Shown here in pieces: positions 36,270-48,200 of a stretch of 64,000 nt of DNA (position 1 is the first letter of the stretch; each line of letters opens with the position of its first letter). The position numbers and the translations under genes are program-made. The notes below the pieces were generated by a model, which was given only the letters and a program-made list of their open reading frames with translations, had not been told where the DNA came from and searched no databases. Origin of the DNA: Dichetophora obliterata (lineage: Eukaryota > Arthropoda > Insecta > Diptera > Sciomyzidae); contig OY986436.1 of NCBI GenBank assembly GCA_963920525.1, positions 29,153,318 through 29,217,317 of the forward strand, in the 5' to 3' direction.

Positions 36270-38678
36270 ACGTAAATGTACGGAATGCCGTAAGTGAACC
36301 TAATCCCGTAAATATTTTTATTTAATTTTTAATGCCGGAAAATAAGATGCCGTTGTAAAATTCAAAAATATTGTAAATGCCACTGTGCTGAAAAACGTGT
36401 CCTTCACAAATTTGCATCACACTCATTTTCGAGATACCGTTAGATAATTCATAGATTATCAGTTAGTCGATGTACATCGCCGCATGCGCACGCTGCTCTT
36501 TTTTCTTAACAAAAGTATTAAGACTCAGACTGTGTTTTTTTAAGCCTGTAACTTGAAAATTTGCAAAAATTTAATAATATTTATTTTCGACGAAAAAAAA
36601 ATAGTGTTTTAAAATTGCCTTAAGAGTGTTCGTGTATTTATTAACGTTAGTATAAAAACCCAGCAGTAATTTTAGTTATTTACGGAATTGTGTGCTAAAA
36701 GTGTGTCGAATGAACCTAATGGCGTGATAGTAACGGATTTAGGAAGAGTTATTGCTCATAAATTTACTGAACTGATTATTTAAAATTAATATTTGTTATT
36801 GTTTTTAAGTTTTTTTAGCTTTAGTAAACATTCAAGGACGTCTTGAGCTAATTACGTGATATACAATTATTTTTCAAATTCTTAATAAATATGTTTGTAA
36901 ATCATTGATTTTCCTTAAATTTGTTTCCTTAAATTAAGTTTTTAAAGTAAACTTAACTGTTTTTAAGCTGAATAAGTGGTGCCAAAATCAGATTAGTTTG
37001 TTAGTAAATATAGTCAAAAGCATTTAATTTCTTATATATAATTTTTACTTTTTGTTTTTAAACAATAATAACGTCAACAAATCGTTTACGTAATAAAGTT
37101 CAAAATTTCTTCAACGTTTCCTTATTTCGTTATATATCACGGCATTAGAGGCATAAGGTTTCTTATTGCGTTGCATTTACTAACGACAAACCCATTTTTG
37201 TAAAAAACTAATTTGGGAGACATATATTACAATGCTAAAGAAATAAGAGGTGAGGGATAAGGCATTGTAGTCAAAATCTATTCATTTTCTGATTATTTGA
37301 CTTCATCTTTTAACCGCATTTGAACATAAGTTTTTTTACATAAATTTTTAAAATTTTGTACTTGTTTTTTACTCTCTATTAGATTAAAAATGTCCAAAAA
37401 GAAATATACAAGTGAAGACCTAAATTTAGCACTTAATGCTGTCAAAATGGGGGGAATGACATGTTATAAGGAGTCCAAAATTTATAAAATCCCAAAACTA
37501 GACGTTAGGCGATAAGCTAAAAAATAAATACACTAAACAAATTAATGTTGGTGCACCTACCGTACTTTCCAAAACGGAGGAAGGGTTCATTGTTGAATGG
37601 GTCCACAACTTGGCAAAAATAGGATTTCCTGTCACCAAAAATCAATAAGTTTTTAATTTCGCTAACTTGGTTAGAGAGCTTGGTCGCCCAAACAATTTTA
37701 AAGAAGGCCAACCTGAAAGACACTGGTACAAAGCATTTTTGAAAAGAAATCCTTCAATTAGCGTTAGAATGTCTTAGTGCTTAACCACTGCTCGTCTTAA
37801 TGCTACAGAAGATAAGATACGGTACTGGTTTGCAAGAGTTTATAAATATGTATCTTAAAATAACCATTTAGATATTTTTAAAGATCCCTCTAGGAAATTT
37901 TTTTTCTTTGCACAAAGGGTCAAGTTGTTTTGACAAAAAAAGGGTCAAAGGAAGTATATCATAGATCCGGTAACGATGAGAAAGAATGCTTGACATTGTG
38001 CTTAGGTGCTTCCGCTGATGGAAAGTTAATGCCAATTTTTGCGCTTTTTCCATACAAAAGAATACCAATAAATATTATCAAAAAATTTCCGATAACTTGG
38101 GCTATTGGAAAAACAGATTCAGGATAGATGACAAGTTTTTATGAACATATTGCAAACATTCACTAAAAACTAATTTTTTTTTTGTTATTTTACTCTTTTT
38201 TTACACTATTTAAGAAACATCTAAACTTTTTTCAATCCTTTGTAATGAAGTAAACTTTCAAGCAATTTACTGCTGCAATATATTTTATATCATTTTTTTT
38301 TTTTTGTTTTATCACTGAAATTCATAATTGTTAAACAATTTAAAAAATGCATCAAATGTCATCAAATTATTAAAAAAATATTAAAAACACTTACATCTGT
38401 TGTTTAAATTATTTTTACGGAATAAGAGACATCAATTTACGGTATTAGGTTCAATCAACAAATTTTATCACGGAATTAAAAAATTAGGATACATTTGAAA
38501 ATGTACTAAATTTTCTTTAACAAATAGCTTATTTCCCTACTTAGTATTTTTTTACTTAAGCAAATACATGTCCAAATGCTTAAAAAAATATTTTATGTCA
38601 ATATTTTTTCACATCTCACTAAAACAATTCATTAAGCAAAAAGTTTCCTTAACCTTACGGAATTCCGTACATTTACCT
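36270..38678 (+). mobile_element. Pogo/Tigger-type DNA transposon with TIRs and TA duplication
   Basis: The left end ACGTAAATGTACGGAATGCC and the reverse complement of the right end AGGTAAATGTACGGAATTCC match in about 23 of 27 bases over the longer alignment, continuing CGTAAG. TA flanks both ends (36268-36269, 38679-38680). Inside lies a broken pogo-type transposase (37390-38127). Subterminal TTACGG strings are repeated. Length is 2,409 bp. Confidence 0.82.
37390..38127 (+). pseudogene. Pogo-type transposase, broken
   Basis: It starts MSKKKYTSEDLNLALNAVK and reads GGMTCYKESKIYKIP, a psq-type helix-turn-helix. After a stop it continues with the CENPB-type HTH (FIVEWVHNLAKIGFPV, ERHWYKAFLKRNPSISVR) and then the DDE domain start (SGNDEKECLTLCLGASADGK, LMPIFALFP, WAIGKTDSG). 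Stops and frameshifts occur, and the end of the DDE domain is missing. It sits inside matching TIRs, so it is the element's own enzyme gene, now dead. Confidence 0.8.
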
Positions 38679-38792
38679 TAATGCTTTTAAATTAATTTTT
38701 TTAGTCCAAATTTGTTAAGTGCCCATCTCTATCTCTGAATGTATTAAATTCTTAAACTTTTTCACTAAAATTTCACTGATCGCTTATCAAAA

Positions 38793-39665
38793 ATGGAAGA
38801 AAATATTACATCGCTCCTGAGTCGAATTATAAACGAAGTCATAGAACTCCGAAAGGAAAACTCACTTTTTAAATCAAAAATTCTACAAATCGAGAACAAG
38901 GAATCCATTTTACCTCCCAAACCTTTTGAAAACATAGAAGATTTCAAAAACTTCGATAATGACATACAAATAGTTTCCGAAATGCATTTCCTTCTGGTAA
39001 TAACACAGTGCAAAATCAAAAATATGGCAGCCTTAATTCAAACGTAAAGGATTTGATATTGTATGCCACATCTGCATACTATATTTTAAGCTTACCCGTA
39101 TAATTTTTTAATATCGACTTTTTAAAAATGAACACCTTTTCTGCTAAAAAGGAAAACTCTAAAAGTCGATATAAAATATGGCCTGCATACAATTTGAGGT
39201 TGCCACGAAAATAAAAATTTTAAAAATGTGGAACTAGTTAACATCTTATCTTATATAATATCTTATAAAATATTGCACAATTTTTTTGAAACTATTACAG
39301 GTTTCCGAATTTCGAAATATTTATCGCAACAGCTCGGACAAATTTATTCGTTTATGTTGACAAAAAATATTTGTTGACGAAGTTGCTGAGCATTACTCAT
39401 GGAGAGGTACTACTTTGAAGGAAAGCATTCGTGGCTTGTCCTTCTAGCTATAAGAAGTAATAATTTCAAAGTTTAATTTATGCGCTACAGCAGAAATAAC
39501 ATTTCTTAATTTTTTATCATTTCAGGTGCATATAGGCAAAAGTTTTCATTAGGCGATGAAGACTTTGACAAAACGTCTCAGAAGTTTTTCCAATATGCGC
39601 ATGACCGAATAATTAAAATTAAAAAATATGAGTCAAGAAAAGGCGAAGTGGATCAATGTTCATAA
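38793..39665 (+). pseudogene. DUF4806-like ORF relic, probable second ORF of the split element
   Basis: The first part (38793 on) starts MEENITSLLSRIINEVIELR and has LQIENKESILPPKPFENIED, then FKNFDNDIQ. Further pieces read VDEVAEHYSWRGTTLKESIR with GLSF (about 39373-39444) and, after a splice-like AG near 39525, GAYRQKFSLGDEDFDKTSQK with FFQYAHDRIIKIKK. The SWRG...K-S-x-L and FxxxAKDR-like ends match the DUF4806 domain as I remember it. Stops lie between the pieces, so it is a relic or has unrecognised introns. Its position after the pogo-type insertion suggests it belonged with the transposase relic at 34748-36117. Confidence 0.6.
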
Positions 39666-39735
39666 TATTATCTGTAGTTATTCATGCATTCATTATTTAT
39701 TGGTACATTGTTAATTCTTTCTTGAAATCCTTATA

Positions 39736-40160
39736 GCCCAAACAGAATAAGCATAGCCAACACGTAGCCAACAGAAAAAAATGTCAACATAGAAGTTGGT
39801 TGCCTTGCAACCCTATGATATGAACATAATGAAAATAACCAACATGTAGCGAACGCAGCCGACACAAAAATGTTGACGAACTTTTAACTTTTGCCGCAGT
39901 CAACGGTAGCGAAATGTCAAAATACATAGTTCAAATTATAAAACTTAAAATTGACTAAAACATTAGTCCAAATTAGTAAAAAAACAAACAAATTATTGTA
40001 TGCAAATTCTGTATCTATTAATTTAGTAAAAAATAACCAAATATTGTAATCATAAAGCTCTATCTGCGTTATCAACACAAATTCTATTCTGTGCACAGCA
40101 TTTCGTTGGCTACGTTTTCGACAGCTCGCTACGTGTTGGCTATGCCTATTCTGTTTGGGC
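39736..40160. mobile_element. MITE with 32-bp TIRs and TA duplication
   Basis: The left end GCCCAAACAGAATAAGCATA, continuing GCCAACACGTAGC, and the reverse complement of the right end differ at one base over about 32. TA flanks both sides (39734-39735, 40161-40162). Length is 425 bp with no ORF. TA duplication points to a Tc1/mariner/pogo-mobilised MITE. The near-identical ends indicate a recent insertion. Confidence 0.88.
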
Positions 40161-40374
40161 TATTATTCATAAACTATAAATTCAGTATTATTTCACTATA
40201 ATTCATTAATTATTAATTCGTTATTACTCATTAATTATTAATTCATACATTCACTTAAAAATAGTATACTATTAATATAATCAATCAGAATTTATTTATT
40301 CGTTTATTCATTCCCTATTTATTCACTTTTCATTCCTTACTTCACTTTCAATTCACTATTAAGGTTTCATTATT

Positions 40375-40591
40375 CAGCCCTGTCATGAATAATTTTTCAG
40401 CGGAATCGGAAAAGGGAGTTTTCGTTTTAAACAGAATGCTCAAGAACATTTTCGACATTTTTAATGCAAATTTGTTCATCAACTGCTTATCATATTTGCA
40501 TTAAAAATTTTCAAAATGTTGTTGAGCTTTACCTTAAAAATGAAAACTCCCTCTTCCGATTCCGCGTGAAAAATTATTTAAAATAGGGCTG
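40375..40591. mobile_element. Foldback MITE with about 95-bp arms
   Basis: The element starts CAGCCCTGTC and ends AGGGCTG. Both arms contain GCGGAATCGGAARAGGGAG and meet at ATTTGCATTAAA near the centre. Almost all of its 217 bp is inverted repeat. No clean target duplication was found. RNA across it would fold into a long hairpin. Confidence 0.8.
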
Positions 40592-40884
40592 AATATTTTC
40601 ATTTATTATTACTATACATTTTTTTTTATTATGTTATTATTCATTCAATAATTATTTATCCAAGCATTCATTCTCTTATTATTTAATCATCAGTTTTGAA
40701 TTTCGTTCATTCATTTCTAATTGATTCATTTTAGTATAAATTCATTCTTTTAATTATGAAATGTAAATATAACTTGTAAACTAAAAAAATGCACATTAAA
40801 AAAAGAAATGAAAAATTAAAAACCAAAAATGTTTCAATTAAATAAAAAATGAGGTAATCTATTTCCTAAATTTAAGCAAAAAAA

Positions 40885-41365
40885 CGACATCGCAAATGGC
40901 TCCTTTTTCGAAACATAAACGAACACTCGTTATCGAATGATCATTACTTGCGCGAAATATATCGTTTTCGATTCGTATAAGAGTAAAAAAACGATAATTT
41001 CCTTCGTTAATTTCGCATATACTTTATCGCTGACGACATCGTAAATGGCTCCTTTTTCGAATCATAAACGAACACTCGTTTTCGAGTAAATATTACTGCT
41101 CCAAATTGATCATTTTCGATTCGTATAAGAGTAAAAATACGATAATTTCCTTCGTAAATTTTACATAAAATTGTTCGCTTACGACATCGAAAACGGGTTC
41201 TTTTTCGATACAAAACCATCACTCGCTTACAAACTGTTCATTAATAACGCCAAACGGGTCGTTTTCGAATCGTTAACGACTTCGAATACGATAGTTTTCT
41301 TCGGCAATTCTTCGAGAAATTTACATTTTTCGATATCCAAATCAGACTTTGCGCCGGGTGGGTAC
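40885..41365. repeat. About three tandem copies of a 149-bp repeat
   Basis: The string CGACATCGNAAANGG starts copies at 40885, 41034 and 41182. Each includes AAACGAACACTCGTT-like and GATTCGTATAAGAGTAAAAA-like strings, more diverged in the third copy. The array ends in GCGCCGGGTGGGTA, the reverse complement of the terminus at 34328. No coding sequence; it is probably the inner part of a transposon. Confidence 0.8.
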
Positions 41366-41540
41366 TGTGTGATCTACACGATGATAATTATTTTGCTTGA
41401 ATCACGCAAATGTTGTGCTTAAAAGAAAGTCAACAAAACTTTGCCCAATCACGGTGTGATTTTAGAAAAACATTGCTTAATGGAAATCACTCCCCATGTA
41501 TTTAGGAAAAAAGTTAAGTTAACTGCAAAAACAAAATTTC

Positions 41541-41650
41541 TACTTAATTCAAGCAAATATTTGCTAAGTTATTATAAGCTCAAATAGCAAATTTTTACTA
41601 AGCTCATGCAAATAATTGCTAAGTTATTGTAAACTCAAATAGCAAATTCT
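41541..41650. repeat. Two tandem copies of a 55-bp repeat
   Basis: The units 41541-41595 and 41596-41650 share ATTTGCTAAGTTATTNTAA-like and CTCAAATAGCAAATT strings. A further partial unit may precede them. Non-coding. Confidence 0.75.
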
Positions 41651-41754
41651 TACTTATTGATAATTATTTCACTTCATAAATATGATAGATTTCACCAAAA
41701 ACAAATCAAAATTTGCTATTTCAATTTCTTATCACTCTAGCACAGTAAAAAAAT

Positions 41755-41815
41755 GTGTGAATGTGTTGCAACTGTCTTAACAGTAATGTCTCGTGTAACC
41801 TCCATGTAAAGATTG
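41755..41815. repeat. End of a MITE also present at 33111-33470
   Basis: GTGAATGTGTTGCAACTGTC, continuing TTAACAGTAATGTCTCGTGTAACC, matches 33429-33460 directly and matches 33107-33132 in reverse complement. It is a dispersed repeat end just upstream of CAP gene 3. Confidence 0.55.
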
Positions 41816-42295
41816 CATAAAATAAAATGTTAATTTTTAAAAGCGCCACTTTGCTATCGATTTCTATTCACCTAGAAGATAAAACGGCGAAACTGTAGTG
41901 TTTCGATATTTGAAATAATATGTTTTGCCAAGAAGTAACGCTGGCGAATCGCTACCTTTTCGCGCGGAAGGAAACTCTCCTAAATATCTTCCTGAGGTAT
42001 CGCTTTGGCTTCACCGCGCCGAAAGGTGAGGAGGTGGTAAAAACATTAAAAATTTACAAAAATAGTCCTTGTTTTGAGCATCTTAACCTATATTACCACC
42101 TCCACACATTCAGAATTTTACTCCAAAATAAAAGTGATTTGTTTGATAAAGTCCAACGTCTTGGAATTTTATTTCAGTTTATTACAAAAATAAATTAATA
42201 TGCTTTGTGAAAGTTTTTTAAAAATAACATAAAAGTTTGCATTTGTTTCTCAAAATTTGTCGAGCTGCAAATAGTTTTCTCCCTGTACTAGCCAC

Positions 42296-45200
42296 ATGCA
42301 ATGCTTCAAACCCTTAGTAGAATGGATGAAACCCAGTGTTCCAAGTTTCGAAGAGGAGTGCCTTGATTTGCACAACTGGTATCGAGCGCAACATGGTTGC
42401 CCACCACTGCAACTTGATAAGATGCTTACGCAACATGCTACTAATTGGGCAAAGGTTTGTTATCAAATGGCATGGGCATACATCAAACATTTCAGTTAAT
42501 AACTACCAGCTTTTTTAAGGCCCTTGTCGCACTTGGTGCAATGGAACACAGTAGTTGTCTCAACTATGGCGAGAACATCTATATGGCTGATGGCTTGCAA
42601 GTAAACGGAAAGATGCCAGTCAAGGCCTGGTATGATGAAATCGAGTTGTATGAGTTTAACGATCCCATCTTTTCTGCAGAAATTGGACATTTTACTCAGC
42701 TTATATGGAAAAGTTCCAAAAAGTTGGGCGTTGGCGTTGCAACAGAGTAAGTATGTTTGGTAGTTGCTCGGATTCTGGGATTAATTAATTATTATCGTTT
42801 AGGGGTGACCTGACGATTGTCGTGACTCATTATACGCCTAGTGGTAATGTAAAAGGAAGATTCAAGGAAAACGTTCCACCAAAACTTGCAAGTGCAGAGA
42901 AACAGGAGCCAAATACAACATTGTTACCACCAGCACTTCGCTCAAAACATCTGGTATTCTCAGAAGCTGACAAACATTTTCACAACGAGTGCCTGACAGC
43001 TCATAACTTTTATAGGAAAAAGCATAAATGCGAACCACTTACATTAAGCGATGAGCTATCGTCGTTTGCCACAAATTGGGCGCGGGTAAGTGAAATATTC
43101 AAAAAAAGGAAAAACCAAGAAAGTGATAATTTTGACAGAAAATATAGGAATTTTTAAGTGAGCAATTTAACTCTGTCACTCTTTAACAGAGGTCTAAAAA
43201 GTTACCATTTCGTGATAAATAAGTGATTTTTTTATAACAATTTTGTAAACTATGTGCAATTACGTGTGTAAACTTAATTAAACTTACAGCCGACTTAACT
43301 TCAAGACCAGAGTTTAAAAAATATCAAATATATCTTGTTATATTGAGAACCAACATAAGTAGCAGTTATATCAGTTGAAAATGAAAATTTGCCAAAAACA
43401 AAATCGTATTGAACATAACTTTAAGGAACCACGTCTCTTTTTTTTTTGTGTCGGTGCAAGTGGCTTGTAAATTTTTGGAAATTGTCTTCGTGAAAACACT
43501 TTCAGCCCAAAACTAAATTTGCATAACCTATATTGCATAACATAATTCTCGCCTATTTTTGCTTGGTTCGGCGTGTCATTCTTGTTTTTTTCTGCTGGGA
43601 TTGGCTTTTTGGCTCTTCACGAGGCTAAGCTAAGCTTAAACAATTAATATGTTCAGGATATTCACAAGGTCTCATAAAGTCAAATATCTTAAATTGAAGA
43701 CATGAAAATAAAAAATAAGTAAATAAAAAATGGGTCTGTTCCCGTACTCTAAACTTAATTTTTAGTCCAATTTACCAGTTTTGCAGGTTTTAATAAGAAA
43801 AGCGTTCCCGTACTCAAAAAAATGGTAAAAGAGAGTGCAGTCGAGAGAGTAAAAAATTTCCCCTCACTGTTAAAAGTTGCAAGTTTTAGTCCGAGAAATT
43901 TCTTCTAGTAAAAATGGCACAAGTGTCAAACTGCTTAGAAACAGCTTAAAAAATAGCTTTCAGGGTTTGTAATGTTTTATGTTGTATATTTTTTTTATAA
44001 TTCTAAAAATACTATTTTTTTTATAATTCTAAAAATAATATTTTTTTTAGAATTATATTTGATCTTAATGCCAAATTAGTTCATGAAGCAACACGTTTGA
44101 ACAACAACAAGTTCTTTGCAGAACAAACCACCAAGACTGTTTCGTTGATAGCTACATCAGCTATTCAGTAGTCTTCTGTGGTTTTTGTAGTACCATTTAC
44201 TTTGATAAGTTTATACGAACACTTTCTGTTTAATTAAAAAAATATATAAAAACATATAAAAAAAATTACGCTTTATATGCCCCCTTTCAAAGCAATGCTT
44301 TCCTACTATTTTGCAAACTACTTACTTTTTCCATAACATGAAGATAAATTGAAAATTTTATACTAGACTGACCGTTTTCAAGAATTTTTCGAAAATCAAT
44401 ATATGACTAGTTCAAAACGTGAGATTTGGGATAAAAATTAGCATGTAAGTTCCGTAGGAGTACGAAAAAGATTAAAAAATTTATTGAATTTTACATATTT
44501 TTAAATTTTTTGCTCATAAAACAAATCTTTGTGCTGTTATGTATTTCGTTTTCCATTTTATTGTTTCTCAAAATGAGCTATCAAACGTAAAAATCGGATA
44601 AAAAAACAACAGTTGCGATATTTTACTTTTTGAAAGAATTTAATTTTCTTTCTTGTTTGTAATAACAAAAAAATCTTAAAAATTACAATTTCAAAAAATT
44701 GCAATGAAATGTTGTTGAAATGCTTTTTAAAACAACTTTTAATTCAAAAACAAAAAATTCTGTGATTATGTTGAAAATCGTTAAGAAATTTTTTACAAGA
44801 AGTGTAACAGTGAAACCTAAATTAAAGCGCTGATTATTTGTACGCTTCGCAACCTGGCTGAGCGCCATCCCTAATTTGAAGCGCTGCGATCAAATGACAA
44901 AAGTTTATTTTGTCAAAAAATAAATAATTGAACTTATTTTATTCGAGCAGTGTAATTGTTATATAAAATTAATATTTTCGAAGCTCTGGAAGACTTTATT
45001 GTTTTAAACAGTTTGTTTTATAATAGTACTCGTAGTGGAAATCGAAATTTTTAAAAGTCGTAACCAATATGATTTTTACTCAACCGGTGTAAATCTTTTA
45101 ATATCGCAAAATCCGAATCTGTTTTTGAAATCAACTAGGATGACTTATAATCATTTCAAAGCTCTGCTGAACTTGGTGGAGCCATGGCTTTATAAGTATT

Positions 45201-48200
45201 CACGCAGAAAGCCCATCGTACCTGTGCAAAGATTGTACATTACACTGCAGTAAGTGCAATAAAATTTATTGAATGATTTTGAAATACAAAGATATGTTTT
45301 TTAGTTTCTTGGCTCATGGATGTGCATTGCACGTGTTGTCAATGAATTTTAGAATTGTCCTAGAGACTGCAAGAAGTATAGTGCTTGACACATGCGACGT
45401 GTTGTAGAACGTTTTAGAACGTTTATATGTATGTCCCCCAAATCACGAAGAATGGAAAGAGATTTCCAACAACTTTTTTAAAGCAACAAAATTACCAAAC
45501 TGTCTAGGAGCGCTAGACGAAAAACACATAAGAATAAACTGCCCATCTAATTCGGGATCGTAATATTTCAACTATAAGATGTTTAATAGCATTGTAAGTA
45601 TCCAATTCCTCACTAAGACCTGATATACACTCGTCATGACTAGACGGTAAATTTTTTTATATTCCTTTATAACTTGACGCTTCAGTTTACACTGGTCAAG
45701 ATTTTATGATCAAGTGTTCCATATTTTATTCTGAAATGAAATGAAAAATAAGAAAATAAAATCATAAAGCAAGGTATATCTAGACAAGGTAGTGTTAGGG
45801 TTGAATGTGTTCTCTTTCTTAGCGACCATTACTGTCAAACTCACACATTTTAGTATTTTTGCGTATTTTTGCTTTCATATTTAATTTTCATCGCACATAT
45901 AGGTATTTCAATGATCTGGGCGGCCAAAATTATTTTTGTACTTAAATGCAGATATCTTGCCGAGTACAACAAGACTCTGTTCTTAAAATTTGCGAAACCC
46001 TCTAGAATCTTGAGTTACGGGCAAAAATCCGGGTTTTCTGCCCTTTTGCAGATATAAGCTAGTAACTTTGTTGAATATGAACTGATTTTGAATTTCTCAG
46101 TGGATTTAGAAAGAAGAAACTAAGCCATTTCGAAGATATGAAAATGATATTTAAGTAATATTGAAACATCTATGTGTATTCTTCCAGCAAACTAACTTTT
46201 CCAAAAAAATTGGCTACTTTCAACTTTGGAGATGTTTTTACACATTTTTTTCATTTAGGAACCGTATAATTTAAGACTGTAATATAAAAGAATATTTATT
46301 TATAACTAAAATGCAGCTTTGGTTTAAAACATCCGTTTAAAATCGACTGAGTTAATAAACTTTTAATAAAACCAAAATTTTTTAATAAATGCCTACACAA
46401 AATTAATATATAAAAAAAAAAAAAAACAAATGGTATGTAAATGATGTAAATATGGAATGAACATGTTTTATTGAAAAAAAAAATAACAAAAACAAGATAT
46501 ATGATTAAGACAACATTTAATTGAATATTGCATCGCTCTCTGAAGAATTATCATTTGTATATGGCTCGTCAGATATGAACATTGATATTGCTTCTGGCAA
46601 GAACGCGTTAGTATTTCTATTCTTTATTGCTCTTATACAGCTTAACAAAGGGTCCAAAATAAGTAGAAGGCGATTAAATATATCTTCATTGCCGTTTTCT
46701 CTAGAAAATTTTCTTGGGAAGTCTTGCCGATAACTTCTGAAATGCTTATTACGAACTTCTGGTGCCTCCTCCGAAAGTTGTCCTATAGGTAACAGAGATT
46801 TTCCAATTACAACTGCCCCATGAACCAAAATTTTGTGCAACGTTGGAGTCATAGGATGCCATGGGTACAGGTCAATCAATGTTGCTTTTGCTATGCACAC
46901 GAATTTCACTACACTTATTATAATGATGTTTGAAAGTTACCACTTATTATAAAAAAGTTTTTGAAATCCAAAATGTTTAAAGTATCAAAAAAGTGCTTAT
47001 CCGGGACTATCTGGGAAAAAATTTTTGGTACTTCATTAAAGGAAAGATTGAATAATGCTTAACCAAAAAAAAATTATTGCTTGATCTACCTTGATAACAT
47101 ATCAAAAAGCTTCTTGAAAAATAAATTCAACAAAAATTTACTACAAAAAGAAGGTTACTTTCAATCAATAAAAAAATCAGCATTGATATGACTAATTATA
47201 TGTTGTAAAATGATTTTTCATAAGTCCATTATCTGAAGTGCTAGGATCCATAATTTTTTCCTTGTGCGATTAACTTGTTTTGCTAATATTTACTATGAAA
47301 ACCAGTTGTTTTGTAAGGGAACCGAGTACTATTACGAGAACTCTGTGAAACACTCAACTTTCGACTGCTCATACGTGCGCGTGGTGCGCGGAAAAAAAAT
47401 TTTGGTTGTTGTCTAATGTTCTATGGAATCTCTTTTAACGCAGTGACCATTTTATTCAATATTATTCCTACTTTGACTTTTGGGCTTTTGGCCGCCCAGA
47501 ACGAGCAAATACCTCTATGTGCATCGGTTGCAGATTTTGTAGGAGCTGTCAACTTCGTTTTGACAGTTTCGGTTACCGGCTCTCTGCCTTAACACTACTT
47601 TGTCTATTTATACCTTGGCATAAAGTTAAGTCTAAAGTCTTTACTTATGTTCCTCTTTCCATCAAACCCAGACTTGACCGTCAAGTCTTGCCGAATGTCA
47701 ACCATGACTAAGCATTTTAAGTTCTATAATGAGCTCAGTATTCCTATTGCACCAAATTTACGAAATTCGGATATTATTTATCCTTATTATTTTGTTGTAA
47801 TGAAACCATATTCCAAGGTGACAGCTCCAGAAAAAAATTTAAATTTAAGGATTTCAAGTGCAAGAATCCGCATTGAAATAGCGTTTGGTGAGTAAAAACT
47901 TGTATATTATAAAAATTTTCTTAATAAATGTAATATATTTTAGGCATCCTGACTGCACGTTGGAGGCTCTTGAGAACATGCATATCCTTCTCGCCAAAAA
48001 ATGCCAAAAAGGTATTAACGTTAAGTTTAGATTAAGTTTAGAAAACTTTTGTTTAGATTGTTTTGGCCACTGTAGTGCTATTTAACTATCTCCGCTTGAT
48101 GTCAACCAGCACAGATTTAACAACGACTCAACAAAATGACAACTTAAGCAACTTATCAAGTGTTAACAGACGTGAACTCAACACAGCCAATGCATCTTCT

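Larger units (their letters stand above)
45035..48100 (+). pseudogene. PIF/Harbinger transposase, interrupted and broken
   Basis: The first part (45035 on) has RMTYNHFKALLNLVEPWLYK and, after an intron-like gap, LSMNFRIVLETARSIVLDT, LPNCLGALDEKHIRINCPSN and YFNYKMFNSI; the GALD-x-KH block holds the first catalytic Asp. After the nested element come YNELSIPIAPNLRNSDIIYP, YYFVVMKPYSKV, LRISSARIRIEIAFG and GILTARWRLLRTC, which match the last third of Harbinger enzymes. In-frame stops (before LERLYVCPPN and before YFNYK) and the nested insertion make it non-functional. The usual block with the second Asp was not found. Confidence 0.82.

Noticed and set aside
41920..42198. Possible extra 5' exon of CAP gene 3
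   Set aside because: The peptide has no CAP or signal-peptide features, ends in its own stop about 100 nt before the chosen start, and overlaps a repeat shared with 55.1 kb.
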